Origin: Immersiella caudata
Taxonomy: Eukaryota; Ascomycota; Sordariomycetes; Sordariales; Lasiosphaeriaceae
DNA: 64,000 nucleotides
Assembly: GCA_030512335.1 (NCBI GenBank)
Contig: JAULSU010000006.1
Coordinates: forward strand, 2,914,001-2,978,000
Reading direction: 5' to 3'
Shown: one piece after another, positions 18,422 to 29,845 of the stretch
How positions within the stretch are numbered: the stretch's first letter is position 1
Layout of the letters: each line of letters opens with the position of its first letter
Notes under the pieces: model-generated
Database searches by the model: none
What the model saw: the letters and a program-made list of their open reading frames with translations, nothing else
Told to the model about the DNA's origin: nothing
Program-made: the position numbers and the translations under genes

Positions 18422-21002
18422 GGCCTTTGCCAAGCTTTTATGTTTGAGTCGGGCTCCTGTTGAAGTACTTGAGACGTCCACTCCCGCCCACGTGGCGGGC
18501 TGACCTACATAGGTGGCCACGAGCCATCGATATGGTTGGATCATTCAAGTGGCACCTGTAATCGTTTGCAGATTTGCTTTTGCGGTTCAGGGTTGAGGGA
18601 TGTCGCAGCCCATTGTTGCGTGGTTTGTGTGTTCTAAGCGAACTCGATGATATGCCACCTTGGTGGTATCTATTCGCAGCGCTTCCGTGCATAGTACCTT
18701 GGCTTTGAAGTACTACGATATATCGATATTGTCCTGATTTGCTATGTCACCACGAGTTGTGTACATGTCAACGTTGCCGTCGTGTGACAGCCTTCGAGGA
18801 AGGCAGTTCACGTGACCACCCACACAAAGCTCTTCGACTTGATGGCGGGGATTGACCTGCAGGACCGGACCCACCAGGCGGTAAAAATGGCCGCCAGCAG
18901 GGACCGGCTCGCCTGACGTAAGAAATTGGAGAATTGATCCACCCTGACGCGGAAGGTGGGGACCTCTGGCGGCTATTTTTGCGCACGGGCACAGGGGCAT
19001 CAACGCTGCCAGCCAGTGAGAGGCGTTCGCGGACGGTTCCATATCACATTGTTCCTCGGGCGTTCCACGGTCCACGGAATGAATCAAAGGCACCCGGCGC
19101 CTCTGCGCTTAATGGCTTCCCGACTCGCGTGGATCTGATCTGTGATCTGGCACTTGGCAGAGCAATGCTTCGAGACGCGGTGCATATGTGGATGGGGACG
19201 TGGAGGACGGATTACTCCGCGGCGAAGCTTCGACGTGACGGCTTTGAGACCTCACAGTTACCCGCCGAGGCTAATATGATGTCCTGCAGCTCCTGGGCTG
19301 CTATCGCCTGGATATATCGGAGGGCTGACGATAGGGCCGCTGTACACACGGCAAAATGAGGTAAGGCTGTGTACTCGGCTGAGGGTTGCTGGGAACGATC
19401 CGATCTGGCCTGAGGTCGTTGAACAGGAGGAACCTGGGGTGCGTGGTGTTGGTATGCGAGCCAGACTGTCGTCCAGGCTGTCGGCACCTGCCGTGTTCTG
19501 GCACAGCCGACGTGTCGGAGAGACCTTCTAGCCTCTTCTGTTCCGCGATCACAACACCTTGGTGATGCCTCATCAAGCTTCGAGTCCATCTGTCGTGTGC
19601 TGTACTGCTGTGTCCTCTGTCAACCGGGAAGGTCACTGCGTGGGCTGACCGAAGAAGCAACTGTCCGCGACTTGTGGATGCCACGGACAGACAGCCAGTC
19701 AGCGTCGGAAGCACACGCACCGCGTTTCCAGCGCTCTGCATTCGCTCGCTCTCATAAGGTGGTATGCGGCGATAGTGTTTTTTTCTCGCATCAAGACACT
19801 GCTCCACAAGCAGCGCGTGATCGAGCCAACGGCAGGGCTGGCAGCATCAGCAAAAGCGATCTGTCTCTTGACCTCCGCTGCAACTTCGATGCGAAGAAGA
19901 CTGAATCCTCCGCGGGCGCATGCGGCCAGGCGGCCATGTAGGCCACAGCTTTAGAGTCTGGGGAGCGAAGTCGGCTGCCATTGGCCGTGTCCGATGCCGT
20001 TCGCAAAAGGCTCCGTTGAATTGTCTGTGTGATGGGAGGTGCGCAAATGGCGCGAAATCCGGCGTTCGTGTGCCGTGATTGGCGAATGGAAGCAGGGATT
20101 TAGACGCCCAACTAGGCCCAGAGAGGCATGGCGCGGTAGGTGATCACCAAAGCACGGGCCACAGCATCGATAATCTGCGGGGCTGGTCGCTCGATATCCG
20201 CCGTCCCATCACACTCTGCCCGCGACCACGCCCGTCTTCGCTGGGAGCTTCCATCTCGTCTTTCCGCCCCCGCTGCATGCTGCCCAGATGGCCTGTGGCC
20301 TGCCCCCAACCCTCCTAGTCTGGGATCCGGCTCTCTGTCTTTGCAGGCAGATGCTTAGCCGCCCATGGTGCTGCAGTTGCAGTGCAGCGGAGCAGGCCCG
20401 GCTACTGCTGCACCTGCCCAACGTGACAAGGCAGGTCACTGCGAGAAGAACAGGGGAGGGGCCTTGCTCGGGTAGCTTAACGCCTGTTCGTGATATTGAC
20501 TGCACTCTGCGGGTCACGGCCTCCACATCCCTCCCATTGGCTTCGCGGCGGGAAGGAAGCTGGCTGCCGTGAGCACGCAGCGGTCGCATCGGCCGGCCGG
20601 TTGCTGGCCTGGTCGACCGCCCCTCACACACGCACCCATCGCTCAGCCCACAGCCTGGGTAACCACCAGGCTCGCTGTCGCGATCATATAAGGCCGGCCA
20701 CCCTCCGGCCTCTCCTCTCCTTTCTCTTTTTTTTCTTCAGCAAGCCTTCAAACAACAAAAACCAGTTTCTGTTTTTTCACCTTTTTCCCCTTTCTTTATT
20801 CTTTCCCAGAGCTGTGCTCTGCTTAATCACTTCAAACTAATATCCAAAAAACCAAATTCGGTAGCTTGCTGGTCTCGCTATCTCCCCAAGTTAATCCATC
20901 CACGACTTTCCCTGAAATAGCATTTGCTGGTTTTTGCTTGCTCGCAAAACGCCCCGACGGTACACTTTGTCTCGAGTACATTAATTTCCACATTCAGTCA
21001 AC
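18422..21002. other. Long gene-free stretch ending in the promoter of the CBM gene
   Basis: From 18.4 to 20.6 kb there are only incoherent open frames. A near-palindrome with an E-box core lies at 18483-18499. From about 20.68 kb there is a TATA box followed by long C/T-rich tracts (20711-20810), typical of the core promoter and leader of an actively expressed fungal gene. Confidence 0.55.
20687..20691 (+). promoter_or_regulatory. TATA-like element before the CBM gene
   Basis: TATAA sits about 310 bases before the start codon and just before strong C/T tracts that usually mark fungal transcription starts. This implies a long 5' leader. Confidence 0.5.
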
Positions 21003-21860
21003 ATGTCGTCCACGCTTTCGTTTGGTCTCCGTGTTTCGTCTGGCGTCAAGACCGTCCACCTTCTTGGTTCCTGGGACAACTACACCGGTCAACTCCCGCT
21101 CTCCAAGGACAAGACCTCGTCCAAGTCCGGCTCATGGAAGGGCACCTTCCGCTTCCAACCCACCGTTGTCGAGCCCGGTCAGCGATACTGGTACTACTAC
21201 ATCATCGACGGCTACCACGTGTCGCACAACCCCAGTGAGGAGTCCACCGTTGAGCCCACCACTGGCCGCACCCTCAACATCCTCGACGCTCCCAAGAGCT
21301 CCAAGTCCTCTAAGTCTTCTTCTTCCTCTTCCTCCAAGAGCTCGTCTCGCCACTCCCGAGAGTCCCACAAGTCCTCCAAGAGCTCCAGGCACAGCAGCTC
21401 GAGCGACATCCCCAAGGGCCGCCCGCTTTCCATCTCTCAGATCAAGGCCCCCAAGCCCGTGTCGCCGAATGCCACCCGCCACATCCTGGATGTCGACTTC
21501 GACGAGGACGAACTGAGCGAGCGCTTAGCTCAGACCGGCATCTACGACGAGTACGAGTACGCCGAGAACATTGTCGACGACTTCGGCTCGAGCTCGCCCG
21601 TGTCCTCCACCGGCTCCTCGTTCTCGTACCGCTCCGGCTCATCCAGCCCCAACTCAGATCTCTCGGGATACAGCACCCCTGGCTCGGACTGCTCATCATG
21701 CACCTGCGAGCGCTATGGCATCACCCGCTCCGGCGAGCGCGTCCGTCTCGACTGCGGCGGCTCCCGCTGCAGCTATGAGGACTCGTGCTCCTCGTCCGAA
21801 TCCGAGGCCGAGTACGCAGAGCGCTCTACCCGCCGCCACGGCGTGGTCGTCCGTCAGTGA
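21003..21860 (+). CDS. Protein with AMPK/CBM48-like glycogen-binding domain and Ser-rich, Cys-ended tail
   Basis: An intronless 285-residue frame with strongly C-ending codons. Residues ~1-95 match the early-Set/CBM fold of AMPK-beta-type glycogen-binding modules: VKTVHLLGSWDNYTGQLPL, then WKGTFRF, then GQRYWYYYIIDGYHVSHNPS. The key Trp, Asp and aromatic positions of the carbohydrate site are visible. After it come a Ser/Lys run (SSKSSKSSSSSSSKSSSRHS), a Pro-containing basic segment (GRPLSISQIKAPKPVSPN), an acidic patch (DVDFDEDELSERL), another Ser-rich linker, and a C-terminal Cys cluster (CSSCTCERYG ... CGGSRCSYEDSC). There is no signal peptide, so it is probably cytosolic or associated with glycogen or protein-kinase complexes; that role is inference. 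The start ATG has an A at -3 (ACATG). Confidence 0.9.
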   Translation: MSSTLSFGLRVSSGVKTVHLLGSWDNYTGQLPLSKDKTSSKSGSWKGTFRFQPTVVEPGQRYWYYYIIDGYHVSHNPSEESTVEPTTGRTLNILDAPKSSKSSKSSSSSSSKSSSRHSRESHKSSKSSRHSSSSDIPKGRPLSISQIKAPKPVSPNATRHILDVDFDEDELSERLAQTGIYDEYEYAENIVDDFGSSSPVSSTGSSFSYRSGSSSPNSDLSGYSTPGSDCSSCTCERYGITRSGERVRLDCGGSRCSYEDSCSSSESEAEYAERSTRRHGVVVRQ

Positions 21861-23084
21861 ACAGCGCGCGCTGCCTCGGGCGAGGACGAAAAAGAAGACT
21901 TCAACCCCAACCCATCAGGACTTGGAACAGGACAGCGACCATATGGTCCCTCCCATCCAGGAACACCACCAAGAACGTAACGACGTCCAGGGCCGATTCC
22001 CGCCAGGGAATTTGTTGTTGAAACAACGGCCGTTCCACTCACTACTTTCGCGGTAGCGGGAAAAAGTGACGGAGTTTGGAACTTTCCTCTCCACACCAAA
22101 CAAGAGATTGTTTTGGCGGTGTGGCGCGTGTGTGAAGGCGTCGCGAGATTTCTCTCCCTTCGGCTGCAGCCTGGCTGGCCTGGGTTCGCTTCGGCGGGAG
22201 CTGCAAATCCCCGCCTTCATCACCACCACCACTTACCTTCTCTTGGGAGGGGAGAGCTTCCCTCCGGGACTTCTTCTCCCTGTTCTTCTTCTCTGGAGAC
22301 AACCGCACCACTAGTGGGTCGACACTCGCGGCCCCACGAAAGTGTCAACCCCCCTTTTGTTCAAAAAAGGCAATTTCGTGTCTTCTGTGGCATTCTTGAG
22401 AGAAATGTTTGTGCTGTTTTAGTACACAACAATCTTTTTGTGTTTCATATCACTGTCAAGTCTCAGAGTATTGGGTCCATCTGCGATGGGCTTGGTCTAG
22501 CTCTGGGAAACAACAAAACAGCAACTGCAATGGGGATTGTGTTTCGATAGAGGGGCCTTGTTTCTGTTTGGAAAGGTTTCCTTCTTGGCAGTTGCTGTTG
22601 TGGATGTTTGGCGTCGTTTTGACAAATTGTATTCTAGTTTTGGACTGGGCTTTGACGACGGTTCAGAACTGGCCGTATACAATTATATTGGGGAAGGTGG
22701 AGGTAATGGGTAGACGACGATTGAATCTATTCATTGTAAAGGCACTTCAAGTTGATGTGATGTGATATGTCCTGAGCCGTGATGCTGCTCGAAACCTTGG
22801 TTATACTATGTACGACCGGGTGGCCCAACATCACTAGATTGAGGTCTTCGGTGCTTTCGCTTCCAAATGGCGCTCTGTTCTAATGCCGTCACCTGTCTGA
22901 TAAGCTCAGTGTTATCCTGTCAGGCATGTCGGGGTGAGCCCAAGCAGTATATGGCAACTCTATACCAATTCCACCCATTATTCTTTCCAATGATGTCTCA
23001 TGCGTCCGCCTTCTATACCGGAAAATGTAACCTGAAAAGGAAATGTCTAATTCGTTTCACTATTCTCTCCACGCTTTCCTCCCC
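21861..23084. other. Intergenic: 3' flank of CBM gene and of the Sur7-family gene
   Basis: The first ~900 bases look like a long 3' untranslated region, A/T- and T-run rich without coherent frames. The remainder is the 3' flank of the convergent membrane-protein gene. I see no gene. Confidence 0.55.
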
Positions 23085-24186
23085 TCATATCCCGTCGCGA
23101 CGCACAGCAACACCCCATACCAGCATGCTAATGGCCTGGTTAGTAGATAATACAGATGCGGGGGCGTCGGGAGGGGACCGAAACATACCACGAGGAACGA
23201 ATAAAGGACAAAGCCGGCTGCGAGCCACATGAAGACGAACATGCGCACGCCGACATCCGCATGGATGTTAAGATCTGATTGGGCGGTGGCGGCAAACTTG
23301 AAAGCGAAGCTGATGACGCTTCCGATGATCGCTGCAGCACCGACGAGCACGTTGGCGATGAAGGCGGCAATTGCCAGTGGCATTGACCACCGCCGAGAGC
23401 GGACTGCCAGGGGAGACAATAATATGAGCAGAAACACCAGGACCACCCCTGTCAGGTAGAACCCGAACATCAGGTTGGAGGTGATGCGGAGGACATCGAG
23501 GATGGTGATGATTTCCGTTGGCAGAGCAATCGTTGCGCCCGCGAGGAGCTCCGACATGAGAATCTCCACTGGGTTAAACCAGTAGAGGTTCTGCGGTGTG
23601 CTGCAATAGGTTATGCCCCTAGTGTAACGGTGAGCATGCCGTCAGCCGGGAAGACGATGAGAAACATACACTCCCTCATATCCCTCGCAGAAATTCCAAA
23701 GGCCGACCTGGTAGAAATCATGAAGGCCAATCGATTGGGCGATAGAGTTGATCAAGCTTGCGTTTGGAACTGATGTTGGAATGATATCGGCCAAATCAAG
23801 CTTGAAGAAGTAAATATCTGATAACACAGGACGAGGATAGGTGTTTCCGATGATGATCTATTGAGAACATTAGTGGAGGAGCGGTGATGATGTCAGGTCA
23901 ACTGTGAGCGAAGGCTTACCAGAATGAGAAAGATGAAGGCGAGAAAGTAGGAAACTGAAGCGCTGATAGCAAAGCCCTTGCGGATTCTTGTACCCTTCTT
24001 GATATCGGTTCCAGATAGGTCGGTATTCGGCGCACCAGCAACAACGGTGGCGTCGGAGTCTCTCGGCGAGATGACCTGGTCGTTTTTGGTTGGGGAGGAT
24101 GGTGTTGTTGATGTTCTCCCTGTCTTTTCCGCCGCTGACTCCGCAGGTGTTCGCCTGCGAACTCTGAGGATTGATGGAAGACCCAT
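23085..24186 (-). CDS. Sur7/PalI-family plasma-membrane protein
   Basis: Four exons (24186-23920, 23857-23670, 23618-23189, 23135-23085) with introns of 62, 51 and 53 nt encode 311 residues. The N-terminal ~75 residues are hydrophilic and basic, followed by TM1 (SASVSYFLAFIFLIL). A large extracellular loop holds the Sur7 hallmark GLWNFCEGYEG and a following Cys (GITYCSTPQNLYWFNP). Three further TM helices follow (SNLMFGFYLTGVVLVFLLIL; PLAIAAFIANVLVGAAAIIG; VFMWLAAGFVLYSFLV). Sur7-type proteins are tetraspanners of eisosome/MCC membrane domains and sites of cell-wall stress or fusion. The last exon adds 17 codons ending VAVRRDGI and is the least certain part. Which paralogue it is cannot be settled here. 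Confidence 0.88.
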
Positions 24187-25361
24187 CGTGTATCTTTGGG
24201 TTGTGAACTTGTTGGTGGTGGTGCTTACTAGGCTGGGAGACAGCCTCGGGGCTCTGCTTGTTCCTCGACCAACAGCCGGCCTGGGTCAAGTGAGGCCCGT
24301 TGGAGTCTTAGAAGACGCGACAAATTAGCTTTTGCAATAAAAAGAAAGTAAGGTGCGACGTAGCGGTTTTCCCGGGCCTGCCGATGCGAGAGCAAAAGTC
24401 AAAATCAACGGAGAAATCTAGACGGTAACGGCGAGGAAGATCGCAGAGAGGGTTGGCGCAGATGACGACCAGGCTGCCCTTGAGAGCTAGGGTTACAGTG
24501 CCAGGCCGTGTGAACGTGACGCATGGATGGGATCCATGTCTTGGGACCCCCCGTTGAATGGCGGACGATTGGCTTCTGACCCCCTGAAATATACCCGGTG
24601 GAGTCCTGTTGGGCGCCGAGGCGGCTGCGGCTGTGTGTTTGATGCCGGACCGTCGCTCCAGTTGCGCCTGCCATCTGACCTTTCGCAGACGCGGGCCGCT
24701 CTTGGTCGTCATTCCCACAGTGCAATCGCTCTGTCAAATATACAGTCGTTTCCCTAGGCGCCAGCCCTGCCCATACGGACCTCATCAGACCGATGTTGGT
24801 TTCCATGAGCTGTCGAAAAAAGGGTGAGAAATTCGTTGAATTCACCAGGGCTGGCTAGCGCGGGACCCAGAGGCCCAGTAGGAAACGCCCAGGCGCCGAT
24901 CGGTGACTTGGCGGCGCCGGCTCTGCTGCCGAGGGCTTGCAGGATGAAGTCTTGGTGCTTGGAATACGTCATGCAGCCAACTTTTTCAGTCAGAGGTTTG
25001 CCCGACCGCGCTGTCATCAACGCCCAAGACCCGACAAATGAAACAGATGGGATCCATCAGAGTGACCGGCTGGACCGTTACGGTTACGACGGAGAAAGAC
25101 ATCGTATCAGCTGTCGCTGGCCAATCTACAGGGAAGAAACATGTGGGTTGCCAGGGGCGTTGAGATGTTTCCCCCACCACTGACGAGGCAGTGCATCCTC
25201 GTCTTTCGTGTCCCAGTGGGGCCGGACAGGGGTGTCCCAGTAGCCGCTGTGCTGTCGGCCTGTTTTAATCTTCAGTGAGGGCGTGAATAGCGATACATCC
25301 CACCTCCAACTGGAAAGCTTTTTTTGTTTGCCTCTGTGAAGCTGTTGATCGCCTTCTCGCA
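24187..25361. other. Divergent promoter region, Sur7-family gene and PLC-like gene
   Basis: The stretch lies between two genes pointing away from each other. It contains only chance open frames; I see no clear regulatory consensus. Confidence 0.55.
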
Positions 25362-26750
25362 ATGGGGTCCTCCAAGCGTTCTGGCGCCTTCCTGGCGCTG
25401 CTTGCGCTCAGTATCAACACCGTCTGCGGCCAGTCCGCACCTACAATCTCGACGGACGATCCAGCCCTCACAATCTTGACGGGAACCAAAACACCAAATG
25501 CGGCAACAGTGACGGGAACATACCAGACGTTCTCATCAACCATTACCTTGGCCACCACCGCGCTCACGGGCACCGGGCCAATTGTGGGCAACGCAACATC
25601 CACATCCTCCTCTTCAGGCTCCCCCAATACGGTCACTTTTCTCACGGGTTCAGCCTCGACCGCGAGTGGGAATGCCTCGACAACCTCCACCGTTGCTGCG
25701 CCAGTCCCAACGAATACACGGCCCTGTAATAATTACCCCGAATTTTGCGATCGCAAGTATTCGAACATCACCGTGGTTGGAGCGCACAACTCCCCGTTCG
25801 TTCGCCAGGGGAGCGCAGCAGCGAATCAGCAACTGGGGGTGATAGACCAGCTGAATGATGGTATCCGCTTCCTCCAAGCCCAAATCCAGTGGCCGACGAA
25901 CGGTAGTGTTCCGCATTTCTGCCACTCTAGCTGCGATCTCCTGGATGCGGGGCCCATCACGGACTGGTTGTCGAAAGTCAGGGATTGGGTATCCGGGCAC
26001 CCATACGATGTGGTAACCATTCTGCTTGGTAACGGCAACTACTCCAGGCCGGAGTTGTACGTACCATTCATTGAATCTACGGGCATTCTCCAATACGTCT
26101 ACACGCCACCATTGGCACCCATGTCGCTCGAGGACTGGCCGACTTTGGCACAGATGATCTTAACGGGCCAGCGGGTCGTCATGTTCCTTGACTACGACAC
26201 CAACCAAACCGCGTACCCGTGGCTGATAGACCAGTTTAGCAAGTGAGTCGATTTCTTCGAGGCGGGTAGCATACCTGGCCAGCGGCTAACATTTAGTAGC
26301 ATGTGGGAAACCCCCTTCGATCCGGTCGACCGAGAATTTCCCTGCACGGTCCAACGCCCGCCAGATCTCAAGCCTGAAGATGCCAAGCGCCGTCTGTACA
26401 TGATGAACCACAACCTCAACGTCGAGGTTTCGCTGCTGGGCACCTCAATCCTTGTCCCGGCGGTGTCGGAGCTCAACATCACGAATAACGCCACCGGGAA
26501 GGGCAGTCTTGGCGCGTCGGCAGAGAACTGCAGAGCACAATGGGGCAATCCACCTACAGTGTTAAACGTGGACTACTACAACTTTGGAGGATATCCGGGG
26601 AGTGTCTTCGAGGCCGCGGCCATGATGAACAATGTCACCTACAACCGGCCATGTTGCGGCGTGGCAGGAAACGCAGCGACGAGAGTGGAGACGATGGCGT
26701 CTTTGCTGGGTTTGGGATTGGCTTGGGGTGTTTTGTCCCTGGTACTTTAG
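25362..26750 (+). CDS. Secreted GPI-anchored PLC-like phosphodiesterase (TIM-barrel fold)
   Basis: Exons 25362-26242 and 26297-26750 encode 444 residues. The signal peptide is MGSSKRSGAFLALLALSINT plus VCGQ. A Ser/Thr-rich stalk covers residues ~25-120. The catalytic-type domain has motifs of fungal PI-PLC-X-like proteins: CNNYPEFCDRKYSNITVVGA with HNSPF, GIRFLQAQIQ, HFCHSSCDLLDAGPI, YDVVTILLGN and VVMFLDYDTN. The first His (HNSPF) is kept; whether the second His region (HFCHSSC) is catalytic is unclear, so enzymatic activity is not proven. Several N-x-S/T sites are present. The hydrophobic C-terminus (MASLLGLGLAWGVLSLVL) after small residues suggests a GPI anchor. The intron joins FSN to SMWETPFDP in frame. 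Likely location is the plasma membrane or wall. Confidence 0.88.
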
Positions 26751-29537
26751 AGGCTGGGGAAACTGGTTTTGCGGCATTGCCATGGCGTTATCGGTCTGGA
26801 TTCTTATAGATGGGCTACAAGCCCAATGGAACGAATACCCTTTTTTGGACAACAAAACACCAGAAGGTTGCACCGCCTGAACCTCATGAGACACCTGATA
26901 TTCGATCCACTTTTCTGTCCAATGAGGTGATTAAATCCAATAGCCAATCAGGTGTAATTGCAATCCACTTCCCAGCCTCAAGACACCAGAACTACCGGGG
27001 CCAGCCAGGCTTCGGCAGAGAACCAGTTAATGATGCATCCGGGGGATGGGTTTCGGGGAATTGATTTTATCCAAGGATGTCATTCTTCAAAGATTTTTTC
27101 AAGGTTCTCTTCAAAGAAATTCAAACTGAAATTCGGTAGCAATTGACGACACTGTCTGTGGCGGGCCTGCAGAGTCAGACCCGAGGAAAAGAAACTGGGG
27201 CACAACAAAGACCAGCCAGTCGTAGCTTCCTTACCTACCCACAAGACTGGGAAAATCAAATTTTTACGCCGTGGTCACTCCGAACTATTCACGTCATCTT
27301 TAAAGTTGCATCACCTCAGCTCCATGGCCAACCAACCAACGCACGAGCCCGTCCACAGACGGATTCACCCTCTATTGCATTCGATGGTGCGTCGCCCAGC
27401 CGCCCATATCAACCCGTCCCGCCGTGGTATAAACCAAATCGGCTGGCGATCTGCCCCGTTCACTCGCTGAACTCGGCGCCGCTGCAGCCATGCGAGACTC
27501 ACCGCCCCAGCTGCACCTGAAGGCGGTGTGGTTGTTCTGGATGACCAGCCTCATGCCTCCAGCGGAGGTGCTGATTTCCTGAATGCACATATGCATGAAG
27601 GCAGACTTTACGGTATGCCAGTCGTTGTGATCCTTGGAAGCCCTGTAGCTGCCGAAGCGGGTGATGGGCATTTGGCGCGGCCTGGAGCGAGGCCTAAATG
27701 CAGGTGGTGAGGGTGTCTTCGGTGACTGTGGGAGGGAGAGGATGAGATTGAATTTATGCCGGAGTATCCCTCTTCAAGTGGCTTCGAGAGTGCTTCGACT
27801 CCCATCTAAGGTAGTTTGCGGGAGGCGTCTTGGTATCTCTCATCCGCCAATATCCTCCAAGACCTCGGTCAGCGCCTTCCTCGCCGTTCCCTCTTTGAAT
27901 TTCCCATGAGAATCAAGGACTGACCCGGGCACAACCCACGAGTATGAATCCTTCGGCATTCTGCACGGCAACTGAAGAGCGCATCGCCGATCGTAGCGGT
28001 GACTTGCCTGGTAAGACGGCACCGCGCCGTGAGGGGTCCACTCTGCGAGTAGCATGGATTGTTCACCTCGGAAAAACTTGTGTATCTGACGCTGACAAAA
28101 GTCGGAGTCCGGTAGCCCATCAACAACGAACAATACAGACTTTGTCATCCTACCCGTACCAAAACGGATGACTTGATTGAAGCCGCCACTTCCAGAACTA
28201 GGCTGGGAACAGCATTGCGCTGCCACCAAACGCGTGGCAGAGGCACATGAAACCCTGCTATCACCACAGCCGCTGCCTGGCGTGCAGCTGTTGACCTAAA
28301 GCAATTTGAGTTTTGCGTAGGTGTGCTGGACTCTAGGGGTTGTGCGCGTAGGTACCACTTAGCTGCGACTTAGCTTGGACGTTATTCATTGCGGTGACAG
28401 GTGAGTTGAAAGGCCAAGCTGTCGGAGCGGTAGCTTGGTTCTGTGGTCTCTACAAGTTAATCATTCTAATGGAAACGGAGCTGGAGCTTTAGTGCTTTGA
28501 AACCTATGGAACGCTGAACTCGGTTGGACAAGAAAGCCTGTCTTGCTATGGATACGATGACCATAGAGAATTGGTAACCAAAACTGGACTGCTGACCCTG
28601 TGTATATTGCAGTGGACTGAAAGCGTGACGATGAATACCAAGACGCGCCCCAGGCAAACTGGCCAGGGAGAGACTCCTCATAGACAGTCCAGCGTGGAGA
28701 TCCTCGCCTCCCAGTCGTGCCACAGCATGCTTCACCAATTCGAGAGTCCATCATCTCCATTTTACCGACGCATGCATCTCCAGTTCTCGCTCTGGCTGGA
28801 TGGATGGAAGGATCAAATTTGTTAGCCCTGCTCAGGCCCGAGAGCCAAGCGAGTGAGACTGTTCACATGGGGATAAGCCCTCTCCCAAAATGATTCACAG
28901 GTCGAAACCATATTCAAGCCAAGCATCGCTAGGTATCTTCGGACGTTGAACTCATGCCACAAGGCCTCTCACCGGTTTGCAGTGATAATGGAGGCTCGCG
29001 AGTTCCGCGCCTATCGTGATCGCTTGCATTTGGTTTGCCAGTATGTTAGGAGCTTATCAGCTGAAGAAGAAATGCCTCGTTACTGAGGCCCGTTTCCCGT
29101 CGCTGAGCTGACGGTTCCGAGGTTATGATAACAGTCAATTCCAGCAACGATATTGCTCATTGAAATATCATGTTTAATAGCGCAATTGGAATGGTAGGGG
29201 GTTTGTAGTTGAAGCTGAACTGTCGCCGCATGCCTGGGTGGTGGGTATGACGTCTGCGGGGCTGCCCGCGGCACAAGATCCCTGCCCCGTCAGGTGAGGT
29301 TGGCGATCAGCTGAGCCGAGGTCCAATTTGGGGCGTCTGCGGAGCCACCCCGGATTCCAGGAAACCAGAGACCGAGCCACTCGGCGATATGTGATTGACA
29401 ATCATATTTGATCTTGGGAACTCCACGTGCTTACTGCTCTCTCGCCTTTCTACCAGAGTTCATATATCGAATCAGTTTTGGAGACCGTCATCTCATCTCA
29501 CCTCACGCCCGCGCTCAAACCCACCCACTCAATCATC
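26751..29537. other. Long gene-free stretch
   Basis: A minus-strand frame at 27840-28229 has locally good codon use but no firm family and is discussed among rejected items. Other frames look random. The last ~250 bases are the promoter and leader of the cytochrome b5-like gene. Confidence 0.5.
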
Positions 29538-29845
29538 ATGTCCAAGACCTTCACCAAGGCCGAGGTGGCCACCCACAAGGACGAGAAGGAGGGCATGTAC
29601 ATCATCGTTGACGACGGCGTCTACGACATCACTAGTGCGCAGCACTCCTCTCCCTCCTCTAGCCTAGGATATGCTGACGAAATAAAGGCTTTCTCGACGA
29701 CCACCCCGGCGGCGCCAAGATCCTAAAGCGTTTTGCCGGCAAAGACGCCACCAAGTCCTTCTGGAAATATCACAGCAAGTCGGTGCTGGAGAAGTATGGC
29801 GGCAAGTTGAGGATTGGCACCGTCGCCGAGACAGCGAAGCTTTGA
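29538..29845 (+). CDS. Small cytochrome b5-like heme-binding protein
   Basis: Exons 29538-29634 and 29688-29845 (intron 29635-29687) encode 84 residues. It is a bare cytochrome b5 domain: KTFTKAEVATHKDEKEGMYI, VDDGVYDITSFLDDHPGG with the first heme-ligand His, and FWKYHSKSVLEKYG with the second His. There is no membrane anchor and no fused enzyme domain, so it should be a soluble electron carrier; the partner (desaturase, hydroxylase or P450) is unknown. The length is near the minimum for the family. The start codon is preceded by ATCATC and a leader with C-rich tracts. The call of the fold is firm, the specific role is not. Confidence 0.92.

Noticed and set aside
18483..18499. Near-palindrome CCCGCCCACGTGGCGGG with an E-box centre
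   Set aside because: Imperfect, single, and downstream of a tRNA rather than before a protein gene; no basis for a regulatory claim.
27840..28229. 129-codon minus-strand frame whose end (WVVPGSVLDS ... ALTEVLEDIGG) faintly resembles a Nudix box
   Set aside because: The key Gly and Glu residues of the Nudix signature do not all align and the upstream part resembles nothing; kept only as a note that it might be a decayed Nudix fragment.
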